Shown here piece after piece: positions 7,148 through 15,512 of a stretch of 28,592 nt of DNA. Each line of letters starts with the position of its first letter. The stretch's first letter is position 1. The stretch is from DATIJJ01 sp035478795. GTDB taxonomy: Bacteria > Pseudomonadota > Gammaproteobacteria > DSM-16500. The position numbers and the translations under genes are program-made. The stretch is taken from contig DATIJJ010000022.1 of the NCBI GenBank assembly GCA_035478795.1, positions 1-28,592 on the forward strand, in the 5' to 3' direction. The notes beneath the pieces were generated by a model. It saw only the letters and a list, made by a program, of their open reading frames with translations, was not told the DNA's origin and made no database searches.

Positions 7148-7797
7148 TGATAGCCTCGGATGTCATGATCCGTCGTCTCGGCCAGCAGGATTACGAAACC
7201 TGCTGGCACGCCATGCAGCAATTTACCCGGGAACGCGATGAAAATACGATGGATGAGCTCTGGCTGCTGGAACACCCGCCTGTTTTCACCCAGGGACAAA
7301 ATGGCAAGGCAGAACATATTATTAATCCAGGTGCGATTCCGGTCATTCAGGTCGACCGCGGAGGACAAGTGACTTATCACGGCCCTGGCCAATGGGTCGT
7401 TTATGCACTCGTTGATTTACGGCGCAAAAAAATGACGACCCGGGGTATCGTGACCGCGCTTGAACAATCCATCATTAACCTTCTGGCGGATTATCACATT
7501 AAAGCGGAAGCCAAACCGGACGCGCCAGGTGTTTATATTCAACACAAAAAGATTTGCTCGATTGGATTGCGTATTCGCAAAGGCTGCTCCTATCATGGTC
7601 TCGCCTTCAATGTATCGACGGATCTTGAACCTTTTTCCCGTATCAACCCTTGCGGATTCAAGGCGCTTCCCATCACCCGGCTGGCTGACCGGGTGGATCC
7701 CATCGTGGCAGACACACTTGAAACCGCGCTTTTGGCTTATCTCATGACGAATTTAGGATATACTAACCCCCATTATCAATCAGGATTTCATGGCTAA
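7147..7797 (+). CDS. lipB: Octanoyl-ACP:protein N-octanoyltransferase LipB
   Basis: LipB moves the octanoyl group from acyl carrier protein to the lipoyl domains of 2-oxoacid dehydrogenases and GcvH, the first step of lipoate synthesis. The family signature RGGQVTYHGPGQWVVY is at residues 71-86. The catalytic lysine (K135 in HKKICSIG) and catalytic cysteine (C169 in INPCGF) are both present, at the same numbers as in the E. coli enzyme. GCSYHGLAFNV lies between them. The first ATG overlaps the ybeD stop; an alternative start six codons in (MIRRLG) is also possible. Its TAA overlaps the lipA ATG (TAATG). Confidence 0.96.
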   Translation: MIASDVMIRRLGQQDYETCWHAMQQFTRERDENTMDELWLLEHPPVFTQGQNGKAEHIINPGAIPVIQVDRGGQVTYHGPGQWVVYALVDLRRKKMTTRGIVTALEQSIINLLADYHIKAEAKPDAPGVYIQHKKICSIGLRIRKGCSYHGLAFNVSTDLEPFSRINPCGFKALPITRLADRVDPIVADTLETALLAYLMTNLGYTNPHYQSGFHG

Positions 7798-8753
7798 TGC
7801 ACGACAAAACACCTGACTCTCGTACCGAAAAACAGCGCGGCGCTGAAAAACTGGCGCGCATTCCCGTTAAAATTGAACCGACCCTTGAACCCTTGCGTAA
7901 ACCCGACTGGATTCGTATTCGCATTCCAACGACATCCGCCGTTTCCGATCTCAAAAAAATTCTGCGTGATAACAAACTCGTGACGGTGTGTGAGGAAGCC
8001 TCCTGTCCGAATCTCTCCGAATGTTTCAGTCATGGCACGGCGACGTTTATGATTATGGGCGACAAATGCACACGCCGTTGCAGTTTTTGTGATGTAGCGC
8101 ATGGACGGCCTGATCCACTTGATCCGGATGAACCGGCGAATCTTGCCAAAACCATCGCACAAATGAAATTACGTTATGTGGTGATCACCTCCGTCGATCG
8201 TGATGATTTGCGTGATGGTGGCGCCAGTCACTTCACCGCCTGTCTCACAGCCATCCGTGCTGACAATCCGCACATTACGATTGAAACACTGGTACCGGAT
8301 TACCGCGGCAGAATGGAAATTGCACTGGATGAAACCGCGCACGCCCTGCCGGATGTCTTCAATCACAATATTGAAACCGTGCCACGTTTGTATAAACAGG
8401 CGCGTCCCGGTTCGGATTACCTGCATTCACTGCAATTACTGCAACGGTTCAAACAGCGTTTTCCGACTATTCCGACAAAATCCGGACTGATGTTAGGACT
8501 CGGTGAGCATGATGATGAAATACGGCAGACCTTGCACGACTTGCGGGCGCACGATGTAGATATGTTAACGTTGGGACAATATTTACAACCCGGTCGATTT
8601 CACATGCCGGTCGCGCGCTATATTACGCCCGGGGAATTTCAGGCATTAAAAACATTCGCTGAAAATATCGGGTTTAAAAACGTGGCCAGTGGGCCCCTCG
8701 TACGCTCGTCCTATCATGCGGATCGACAGGCGGCGGGCGAACAGGTTTCATAA
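7797..8753 (+). CDS. lipA: Lipoyl synthase LipA
   Basis: LipA inserts two sulfurs into the protein-bound octanoyl chain made by LipB. It is a radical SAM enzyme. The auxiliary iron-sulfur cluster cysteines are C65, C70 and C76 (CEEASCPNLSEC), and the radical SAM cluster cysteines are C91, C95 and C98 (CTRRCSFC). The family's C-terminal serine is in VRSSYHAD. GLMLGLGE and LTLGQYLQPG are the expected core strands. Length (318) is normal and every key residue is present. The gene is translationally coupled to lipB through a one-base overlap. Confidence 0.97.
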   Translation: MHDKTPDSRTEKQRGAEKLARIPVKIEPTLEPLRKPDWIRIRIPTTSAVSDLKKILRDNKLVTVCEEASCPNLSECFSHGTATFMIMGDKCTRRCSFCDVAHGRPDPLDPDEPANLAKTIAQMKLRYVVITSVDRDDLRDGGASHFTACLTAIRADNPHITIETLVPDYRGRMEIALDETAHALPDVFNHNIETVPRLYKQARPGSDYLHSLQLLQRFKQRFPTIPTKSGLMLGLGEHDDEIRQTLHDLRAHDVDMLTLGQYLQPGRFHMPVARYITPGEFQALKTFAENIGFKNVASGPLVRSSYHADRQAAGEQVS

Positions 8754-8764
8754 GGCAGCATCCC

Positions 8765-10780
8765 ATGTCAGACGTGTTGAATCCCATACTGCAATGGATT
8801 AACACCCACCCCGAACTGGCGGGTCTTCTGACCTTTGGCATTTCAACAGCCGAATCCGTTGCGATCATTGGTACGATCATTCCAGGCACCGTCATGATGA
8901 CGGCTATCGGCACACTGGCCGGTGCCGGTGTGATTCCCTTGTGGCAAACGATTGTCTGGGCGATTTTGGGTGCTATCGTCGGCGATGGCATCAGCTATTG
9001 GCTGGGACGCCATTTTAACACGCGCTTGCCAGGACTCTGGCCTTTCCGCCGCTTTCCTGCCGTGCTCGACAATGGCGAAAAATTTTTTCGAAAACATGGC
9101 GCGATGAGCGTTTTCATTGGTCGTTTTGTGGGGCCGGTTCGTGCACTGGTGCCCTTGATTGCCGGCATGCTCGGCATGACTCCGCTTCGTTTTTATATCG
9201 CAAACATTGTCTCTGCCATCGGCTGGGCGCCTGTTTATATGCTGCCTGGTATTTTACTGGGAGCTGCCTCACTCGAATTACCGCCGGATGTGGCGGTGCA
9301 TGTGATTGTCATGCTGCTCGCAACGGCTCTCCTGATCATGTTTATCGTCTGGCTGATTCAAAAAATATTGAGACTGATCGGCAGACAGCTTGAGCAATCC
9401 CTGACACAACTCTGGAACCGGTTATCGCAATCCCCCTGGTTTCGACCCGTCACACAATTATTGAAACATCACGACACGCATGAAGCGCATGGGCAACTGG
9501 TTCTTGCCACCTGGTTTATCATCCTCGGTTCCGCGTTGTGCTATTTATTGCTTTACATCAAAATGGATGGCTCGAATCATTTGCTGATCAATACCGTTCC
9601 CTTTCATTTTTTCAGAAGTATTCGCACGCCTCTGTTCGATCACATCATGCTGGCGATCACGTTTTTGGGTGATAAAAAAGTGGTGCTGCCGGTCATACTC
9701 GTACTGTTCGGCTGGCTTTTTTTTACAAAACATCGTTACACGGCGTGGCACGTGCTGGCACTGGGCATTCTGGCCGCAGGTGGCATTGAAATCCTGAAAC
9801 AGGTTGTCCAGTCACCGCGTCCGTGGGGATTGGTGAATAATGCAGAAAGTTATTCTTTCCCGAGTGGTCATACGACACTCACGGTCGCCTTTTATGCCGG
9901 ACTGACTTTTCTGTTGCTCTCTTTATCCAGGATAAAATATCGACGCTTTTTTTATTATGTGATGATCTGTTTTATTCTCGCAGTCAGTCTGTCGCGTTTG
10001 TATCTCGGCGCTCACTGGTTTACGGATGTGCTGGGCGGCTGGCTGCTGGGTTCGACCGTTCTGCTTCTGGTGGCCATTTCATACAACCGCAAACAGGATA
10101 AACCCCTTAAGGCCAGTCGCGTTTTTTTAGTCGTTTTCATCGCACTCCTTGTCAGTTACAGCGTGAATGTCTGGCGACACTTTACGCCATTGACCCGAAA
10201 TTATGCTGCTATTGATTGGCCCACTTACACCCTCACGGAAGACGCCTGGTGGGAACAGCAAGGCAAGCATTTACCCTTCTATCGCACCAATCGTTTTGGT
10301 CTGGAAAGCCAGATATTGAATCTGCAATGGATGGGTGATCTCACGGCCATTCAGGCTATCCTGCTGGCCAATGGCTGGCGCATTCCACCGGCCAATGACT
10401 GGGTGGATGTATTGCATCGGTTGAGTGATGTCAACAGTACGGAACATTTACCGCTGGTCGCCCCGATTTATCTCGATAAAATCCCGGTGATGACACTCAT
10501 CAAAACCCTGAAAGGCGACACGAAACTGATTATTTTAAGACTCTGGGATTCCCGTGTTCTCATTCAGGATGCAAAATTTCCACTGTGGGTAGGGAGCGTG
10601 GAAATTGTGCCTCGAACGTATAGCTGGCTGTTCAAACGCAAACACAATGCGCTTGCCTTGACGCCGTCATTACTCTTCGTGAATAATCCTCCGGGATACG
10701 ATTTGAAGGAAGTGACAGTGCATCCGGACAAACCTTCACATCCACAAACACAATACATGCTTTTAATCAAACCTGAATAA
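8765..10780 (+). CDS. DedA-PAP2 fusion membrane phosphatase, LssY-like
   Basis: This 671-residue membrane protein joins two known modules. Residues 1-205 are a DedA-family (SNARE-associated/VTT) domain with GTIIPGTV, a GDGISYWLGR segment and FIGRFVGPVRALVPLIAG. Residues 245-450 are a PAP2 lipid phosphatase with all three motifs: K345 with RP (352-353), PSGH (366-369) and R411 with H417 and D421. The last ~190 residues are a soluble domain resembling the C-terminal part of Legionella LssY proteins. DedA proteins move lipids across membranes, and PAP2 removes phosphate from undecaprenyl- or phosphatidyl-lipids, so a role in recycling lipid carriers is a reasonable inference. It starts 11 bases after lipA. 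Confidence 0.88.
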   Translation: MSDVLNPILQWINTHPELAGLLTFGISTAESVAIIGTIIPGTVMMTAIGTLAGAGVIPLWQTIVWAILGAIVGDGISYWLGRHFNTRLPGLWPFRRFPAVLDNGEKFFRKHGAMSVFIGRFVGPVRALVPLIAGMLGMTPLRFYIANIVSAIGWAPVYMLPGILLGAASLELPPDVAVHVIVMLLATALLIMFIVWLIQKILRLIGRQLEQSLTQLWNRLSQSPWFRPVTQLLKHHDTHEAHGQLVLATWFIILGSALCYLLLYIKMDGSNHLLINTVPFHFFRSIRTPLFDHIMLAITFLGDKKVVLPVILVLFGWLFFTKHRYTAWHVLALGILAAGGIEILKQVVQSPRPWGLVNNAESYSFPSGHTTLTVAFYAGLTFLLLSLSRIKYRRFFYYVMICFILAVSLSRLYLGAHWFTDVLGGWLLGSTVLLLVAISYNRKQDKPLKASRVFLVVFIALLVSYSVNVWRHFTPLTRNYAAIDWPTYTLTEDAWWEQQGKHLPFYRTNRFGLESQILNLQWMGDLTAIQAILLANGWRIPPANDWVDVLHRLSDVNSTEHLPLVAPIYLDKIPVMTLIKTLKGDTKLIILRLWDSRVLIQDAKFPLWVGSVEIVPRTYSWLFKRKHNALALTPSLLFVNNPPGYDLKEVTVHPDKPSHPQTQYMLLIKPE

Positions 10781-10792
10781 CAGGACGATGCT

Positions 10793-11803
10793 ATGAATAC
10801 CTTACTGCAATTATTACTTTTTTCAGCCAAATTAGTGGTCGTTGCTATTTTTATCCTGATTGTATTCGCCGGTATTTTGGCCATTGCAAGCCGCGGCAAG
10901 GATAAACTGCGCGGGCGAATCAGCGTTAAACATCTCAACAAAAAATACCGGGAAACACGTGACAAATTATCTGCCGAGATTTTATCCGGTACGCAATTTA
11001 AAAAATTTTCCAGAGAACAAAAAAAAGCGAATCAGAAAAAAGCAAAATCTCACGAGAAGCATCCACCCAAAAATGTGTTTGTGCTGACTTTTAACGGTGA
11101 TATTAAAGCCTCTGCTGTCACTGCCTTGCGGGAAGAAGTGACAGCGCTTTTAGGGATTGCAACACCGCGTGATGAAATTGTCGTGAAGGTGGAAAGTGGT
11201 GGCGGCATGGTACATGCGTATGGACTTGCTGCTTCGCAATTGATGCGCATTCGACAAAAACACATTCCACTGACAGTCGTTGTCGATAAAATTGCGGCGA
11301 GCGGTGGTTACATGATGGCCTGCATTGGCAATAAAATTCTGGCAGCGCCATTTGCGATCATTGGTTCGATTGGCGTGATTGTGCAGTTGCCGAATTTTCA
11401 TCGTTTATTAAAAGATAAACATGTGGATTATGAACAAATCACGGCCGGGCAATTTAAACGGACATTAACATTGTTTGGTGAAAACACGCGAGAAGGCCGT
11501 GAAAAAATGCATGAGGAAGTCGAAGAAATTCATCAGTTATTTAAAAATTTAATCGCGGAAAATCGGCCGATTGTCGATGTTCAGAAAGTGGCGACGGGCG
11601 AACACTGGCTGGGATCACAGGCGCTTTCGTTAAATCTCGTGGATGAATTGCGCACGAGTGATGATTATTTGTTAACACAAAGCGAGCATGCCGAAGTGTA
11701 TGAAGTGTGTTATCACATGAAAAAATCGCTGGCGGAGAAGATGTCGTCGTCCGCGCGAGCGTTATTTGGAGCGCGGTCGATTGAAGAAACCTATATCATG
11801 TAA
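10793..11803 (+). CDS. sohB: Inner membrane serine peptidase SohB (S49 family)
   Basis: SohB is a signal peptide peptidase-like protease. The 336-residue protein starts with a membrane segment (about residues 5-32) followed by a basic coiled region. The protease domain follows, with ESGGGMVHAYGLAASQL, the catalytic serine S170 in KIAASGGYMMAC and the catalytic lysine K222 in TAGQFKRTLTLFGEN, as in E. coli SohB. ATGEHWLGSQAL is the conserved late motif. AGGA lies 8 bases before the ATG. It is the last gene of the plus-strand run and is followed by a large palindrome. Confidence 0.95.
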   Translation: MNTLLQLLLFSAKLVVVAIFILIVFAGILAIASRGKDKLRGRISVKHLNKKYRETRDKLSAEILSGTQFKKFSREQKKANQKKAKSHEKHPPKNVFVLTFNGDIKASAVTALREEVTALLGIATPRDEIVVKVESGGGMVHAYGLAASQLMRIRQKHIPLTVVVDKIAASGGYMMACIGNKILAAPFAIIGSIGVIVQLPNFHRLLKDKHVDYEQITAGQFKRTLTLFGENTREGREKMHEEVEEIHQLFKNLIAENRPIVDVQKVATGEHWLGSQALSLNLVDELRTSDDYLLTQSEHAEVYEVCYHMKKSLAEKMSSSARALFGARSIEETYIM

Positions 11804-11828
11804 CTGTCTGTGTATAACACGGCTGTTA

Positions 11829-11927
11829 CCGAGCCGCGACCGTGAGGGAGCGTCACGACACATGAATATAAAAAATTCGGGTGAATTTTGCAGAAGCAGT
11901 GACGCTCGTCTTCCGGTCGCGGCTCGG
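11829..11927. repeat. 99-bp interrupted palindrome between sohB and cysQ
   Basis: The outer arms CCGAGCCGCGACCG (11829-11842) and CGGTCGCGGCTCGG (11914-11927) are perfect 14-bp complements. After a 6/7-base unpaired step come inner arms AGCGTCAC (11849-11856) and GTGACGCT (11899-11906), also perfect, around a 42-base AT-rich centre. The element occupies nearly the whole space between two convergent genes and ends 6 bases before the cysQ stop. It looks like a dispersed palindromic repeat (REP/MITE type). Its hairpin could separate the two transcription units. Confidence 0.8.
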
Positions 11928-11933
11928 ACTTGC

Positions 11934-12707
11934 TCACTCCACCACAAACCCGCCATTTTTCAATTCTTTTTTGTTATACCGCAACACTTCCCCGCTCTCG
12001 ATCAGGGTCATTTTTTTCCCGACTTCATTCACGAGAATCTGGCCTGCCGCCGTATCCCACTCCATCGTCGGCGTCAATCTCGGATAGATATCCGCAAGAC
12101 CTTCCGCCACCAACCCAAATTTCAACGCACTGCCCGCCGAAATCGTCACCACTTTTTTCCCCTGATCTCGTAAATCTTGCAAAAATGTTTCTGTTTCATG
12201 ACAAAAATGCGAGCGCGACACCGCAACTGTCACTGTGTTATTTTTTTCGGATTGAGTCGGCGATAATTTCATTGTTTTATTCTGAATAATCTTAAAAGCA
12301 CCTTTATTTTTTTCAGCATAATAAATCACACCCAACGCCGGGGCATGAATCACACCCATCACCGGTTGATTTTGATGAATCAACGCAATATTAATCGTGA
12401 ATTCATGATTGCGATGGATAAATTCTTTTGTCCCATCCAGTGGATCAACCAAAAAAAACGTTTCCCATTGTTGTCGAACCGCATACGAATGAAATTCAGT
12501 CGATTCTTCTGAAATAACAGGAATAGCTGGAAAATGCTGCTGCAATCCGGCACAAATAATGGCGTGCGATGCACTATCGGCTTCCGTCAATGGCGATTTG
12601 TCTTCCTTGCATCGCACGTCAAAAGAAGGCTTTTGATAAATAGCCAGAACACAATGAGCTGCTTTTTCAGAAAGTGACAGAAGCGTTTGAATAGTCAAAT
12701 CATTCAC
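11934..12707 (-). CDS. cysQ: 3'(2'),5'-bisphosphate nucleotidase CysQ
   Basis: CysQ removes the 3'-phosphate from PAP (adenosine 3',5'-bisphosphate), the product left after PAPS is used; related enzymes act on inositol monophosphates. The metal-binding motifs of the family are clear: SPLTEADSASH, the acidic SEES, DPLDGTKEFI, and WDTAAGQILV near the C-terminus. I chose the GTG at 12707 (protein 257 residues, beginning MNDLTIQTLL), because this matches the start of CysQ homologues and overlaps the end of the preceding gene. The longer ATG frame to 12806 lies wholly over that gene. CysQ is the last gene of its operon and complements the sulfotransferase module encoded divergently. Confidence 0.93.
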   Translation of the reverse strand: MNDLTIQTLLSLSEKAAHCVLAIYQKPSFDVRCKEDKSPLTEADSASHAIICAGLQQHFPAIPVISEESTEFHSYAVRQQWETFFLVDPLDGTKEFIHRNHEFTINIALIHQNQPVMGVIHAPALGVIYYAEKNKGAFKIIQNKTMKLSPTQSEKNNTVTVAVSRSHFCHETETFLQDLRDQGKKVVTISAGSALKFGLVAEGLADIYPRLTPTMEWDTAAGQILVNEVGKKMTLIESGEVLRYNKKELKNGGFVVE

Positions 12708-12912
12708 CGCGAGTTGCCATTTTATTCTTGCGCTCCAACATTTCCTGATCGATTTTTCTTCTCGCATCCGTCGCTGTTGTGACAAAAATATCGGGAATAA
12801 AACCATGTATCACGCAAGCCAAACCTGCAATCACCATGCGCCAGCCGCCTTTTTGCGCGAACCACCAGTGTTCAAGATACGTTTCATTCATTTCTTTTAA
12901 ATGCTGACTCAT
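12700..12912 (-). CDS. Small DUF6356-like membrane protein
   Basis: The 70-residue protein resembles the DUF6356 family, with the pattern NETYLEHWWFAQKGGWRM followed by a hydrophobic segment (AGLACVIHGFIPDIF, about residues 27-43) and a short charged tail with a DARRKIDQEM segment. One membrane helix is likely; function is unknown. Its ATG overlaps the kynU stop in an ATGA arrangement, and its stop overlaps the cysQ GTG start, so it is translated as part of the operon. That, and its fit to a known family, are why I call it over the overlapping N-terminal extension of cysQ. Confidence 0.8.
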   Translation of the reverse strand: MSQHLKEMNETYLEHWWFAQKGGWRMVIAGLACVIHGFIPDIFVTTATDARRKIDQEMLERKNKMATRGE

Positions 12913-14207
12913 ATTTCATCCTTAAAAATCAATTTTAATTTTTCTACAAAATTAAACACATCAATAAATCGGGTATACAACCCCATCGGCGCAACACGCA
13001 CCAGATCTTTTCGCACATCACAAATAATACCCTGCTCAAAAAATAAATTTTCTGCATCCGAATTTTCATGCAGGAATTTAAAACGCAAGGACAACTGACA
13101 CCCTCTTTCATCCGGATTGTTCGGCGTAATAATATCAACCGCCTGACCCAACGCCTCTTTCAGCAAGGTTTCAAGATACGCGACCAGCCGTTTATTTTTT
13201 TCTCGTAATTGTTGTAAATCCACCTGATCAAAAAGATCAAGCGACTGCCTTAATGCCGCGAGCAAAAAAATCGGCGAATTACTGACAAGCCAGGATTCGG
13301 CTGTCGGAATCGGATCAAACACATCACCCATCTGAAAACGCGTTTTTTTATTGTGTCCCCACCAGCCGGCAAAACGCAAACGCGCGGGATCGTTCAAATG
13401 ATTTTCATGCACATACAATCCGGCAATACCACCTGGCCCCACCGACAAATATTTATAACTGCACCACGCTGCAAAATCGACGTTCCAGTCATGTAACGAT
13501 AACGGCACATTACCAATCGCATGCGCAAGATCCACGCCAAACAAACACCCTTTTTCATGTGCAAGACGCGCGATTTCTGCCATATTAAAATATTGTCCTG
13601 TCAAATAATGAATCCCTTCAATCCAGAGAATCGCCGTACTTTCACCCTGCTCATCCAGAACCGATTTAAAGGTTTCGATATCAATATAACCTGACGCATC
13701 CGGTTTGATTTCGATGATCGCATCATCCAGCGAAAAAGGCGCTTTGTGAGCGAGTGCCTGAACCGTTTCCAGACGCTGTTTCACTTGTGAAGCAATGGCA
13801 TAGGTATCCGATGGAAATCCGGCGAGGCGAATAATTTTATAACGCGAAGGCGTGGGGTGATAAAAAGACACAAACAAAAAATGAATATTGGCGGTCAACG
13901 TACCCATCGCAACCACTTCATCCGGTCGTGCCCCCGTCAAACGTGCCAGCGACTCTGCCACTGTTTCATGGCGTGACACCCAGGGATCTCTCGATGCCAG
14001 GTGCCCTCGCACACCCATCCGTCCCCACGCATCACACGCTTTCATCAACGTTTCATTCATGGCTTTCGGTTTGGGGCCGAGTGAATTACCATTCAAATAA
14101 ATCGCTTGCTTGCCCTCCCTGTCAACCGGCATATCAAACCAGTCCATGCGACAGGGAAAGGGATCCAGCTCATCTCTTTTTTTAGCATCGATTTCTGTAT
14201 AGGACAT
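12909..14207 (-). CDS. kynU: Kynureninase
   Basis: Kynureninase is a PLP enzyme that cleaves kynurenine to anthranilate and alanine (and 3-hydroxykynurenine likewise). The 432-residue protein shows LNGNSLGPKPKA at the N-terminus, WVSRHETVAE, MGTLTANIHFL around the phosphate-binding loop, GVDLAHAIGN with the pyridine-binding aspartate (D226), and the PLP lysine K252 in CSYKYLSVGPGG. No tryptophan dioxygenase, kynurenine formamidase or trp gene lies in the window. The gene follows an aromatic amino-acid permease by 8 bases, suggesting import and use of kynurenine or a related compound; the source could be a host (inference). Confidence 0.95.
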   Translation of the reverse strand: MSYTEIDAKKRDELDPFPCRMDWFDMPVDREGKQAIYLNGNSLGPKPKAMNETLMKACDAWGRMGVRGHLASRDPWVSRHETVAESLARLTGARPDEVVAMGTLTANIHFLFVSFYHPTPSRYKIIRLAGFPSDTYAIASQVKQRLETVQALAHKAPFSLDDAIIEIKPDASGYIDIETFKSVLDEQGESTAILWIEGIHYLTGQYFNMAEIARLAHEKGCLFGVDLAHAIGNVPLSLHDWNVDFAAWCSYKYLSVGPGGIAGLYVHENHLNDPARLRFAGWWGHNKKTRFQMGDVFDPIPTAESWLVSNSPIFLLAALRQSLDLFDQVDLQQLREKNKRLVAYLETLLKEALGQAVDIITPNNPDERGCQLSLRFKFLHENSDAENLFFEQGIICDVRKDLVRVAPMGLYTRFIDVFNFVEKLKLIFKDEI

Positions 14208-14215
14208 GTCACACC

Positions 14216-15421
14216 CTAAAGAATGAAAGTGAGAAAAAAGAACATCACGCTGATGAAGATCAGGAACGCCAGCAACATTTTTCCGCCCGGCACGGTATAG
14301 GGCACTGATTTATTTTTTCGTGCATCACGAAAACGCCACACGATCACCATGGGTAAAACAAGCAATTGCACAATGGCCAGCGTCCCGGCGATAGACAATC
14401 CCATGAGAAATGCTTTTTGATAAAATAATACAGCGAGAAGCGCAGGCAACCACGCGAGCGTATACACGATCCAGCTTTTACGATGCTTATCCGATGGCTG
14501 AATACCATCATGAATAAAATCCGTCAGACTGATTGAGTTCGCAAGAAACGATGTAATAATGCAAATCGCGCTAAATATATTGGTCGCCTGGGTAATCCAG
14601 GGACGGTGTAACGCCTGACTCAATGCCGCTTGCAAATCAGAAACCGGATGCGTTGAATGCGCCATGTGTGAAAGACCATAACTGCCTTCATACGGCACCA
14701 CCGAAAAAATCACCGTCGACCAGAGCATGTAACAAAGCAGCGGAATGAGTGTTCCCCAAAAAATAATTTTTTTCAGTCGTACCACATCATCCTGATAATA
14801 ACTGCGCAAGCTCGGAATCAGCGTCGCAAATCCGAATGAGGTAATCGTCACCACCAAAAGAGAGGCGGATACACTTTTTTGCGGAATGAGAAACAGTGTA
14901 TGCGGATCAAAATGCGAGGCAATACCCAATACCGCCGTGAAAAAAATCACTGCTTTTGACAGCATCAGCACCCGGTTGGTGTGATCGGTCACATGAATAC
15001 CGCGCGTGACAATAAAACCAAAAATCAGCAAAAATAAAATGGATGAAGACCAGGATGGCAGTGTGATGCCAAGATACTGAAAATTGATTTTAACGAGATC
15101 GCCACCCCCGGAAAGATAGGCTGCAATCAGGGAATACATCACCAGCAAATAACAACCCCATGCGACAATGACACCGGGTTTGCCAAGTGCTGCTTTCGAC
15201 ATTGAAATCAGATTGGAACCTTTCGGAAGAGCGAGATTGGCTTCCAGAAAATAAAAGGCACCCACCATCATGAGTAACCAGAATACAACGAGCGTCAGCA
15301 TGGCAACCGGCCATCCCAATTGGGCAATCGCAATCGGCAACGCCAGAATACCGGCACCGATTACATTGCCAATCACCAGTAAAATTCCACCGATCAATGA
15401 GGGCATTTTTCGGGTTGTCAT
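14216..15421 (-). CDS. Aromatic amino acid permease (Mtr/TnaB/TyrP family)
   Basis: The 401-residue protein has about eleven membrane segments and the family's first-helix signature: GGILLVIGNVIGAGILALP, followed by a second helix. Later landmarks are FGFATLIPSLRSYYQDD and the CIITSFLANSISLTDF segment. Members take up tryptophan or tyrosine by proton symport in the inner membrane. The substrate cannot be fixed from sequence alone. The linked kynureninase makes tryptophan or kynurenine likely. GGGAGA lies 7 bases before the ATG. It is the first gene of a four-gene operon (permease, kynU, DUF6356, cysQ), divergent from sat-cysC. Confidence 0.9.
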   Translation of the reverse strand: MTTRKMPSLIGGILLVIGNVIGAGILALPIAIAQLGWPVAMLTLVVFWLLMMVGAFYFLEANLALPKGSNLISMSKAALGKPGVIVAWGCYLLVMYSLIAAYLSGGGDLVKINFQYLGITLPSWSSSILFLLIFGFIVTRGIHVTDHTNRVLMLSKAVIFFTAVLGIASHFDPHTLFLIPQKSVSASLLVVTITSFGFATLIPSLRSYYQDDVVRLKKIIFWGTLIPLLCYMLWSTVIFSVVPYEGSYGLSHMAHSTHPVSDLQAALSQALHRPWITQATNIFSAICIITSFLANSISLTDFIHDGIQPSDKHRKSWIVYTLAWLPALLAVLFYQKAFLMGLSIAGTLAIVQLLVLPMVIVWRFRDARKNKSVPYTVPGGKMLLAFLIFISVMFFFLTFIL

Positions 15422-15451
15422 GACACATTCTCCCGTTTGGTTTCAATTAAG

Positions 15452-15481
15452 TTGAACAATATAACCATAAAGCGGTAGTAT
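15452..15481 (+). promoter_or_regulatory. Possible sat-cysC promoter
   Basis: TTGAAC (15452-15457) and TAGTAT (15476-15481) are 18 bases apart, in the only gap (about 90 bases) between the divergent permease and sat-cysC genes. The match is moderate, and other arrangements in this AT-rich gap are possible. Confidence 0.35.
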
Positions 15482-15512
15482 ATGCACCAATTTATATATG
15501 CAGGGATTGTAT

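Noticed and set aside
11766..12289. Open plus-strand frames over the cysQ gene
   Set aside because: They are antisense to a clear CysQ with all metal-binding motifs, and have no ribosome binding site or family resemblance.
12708..12806. N-terminal extension of CysQ to the ATG at 12806
   Set aside because: It lies fully over the DUF6356-like gene, and CysQ homologues start where the GTG at 12707 stands.
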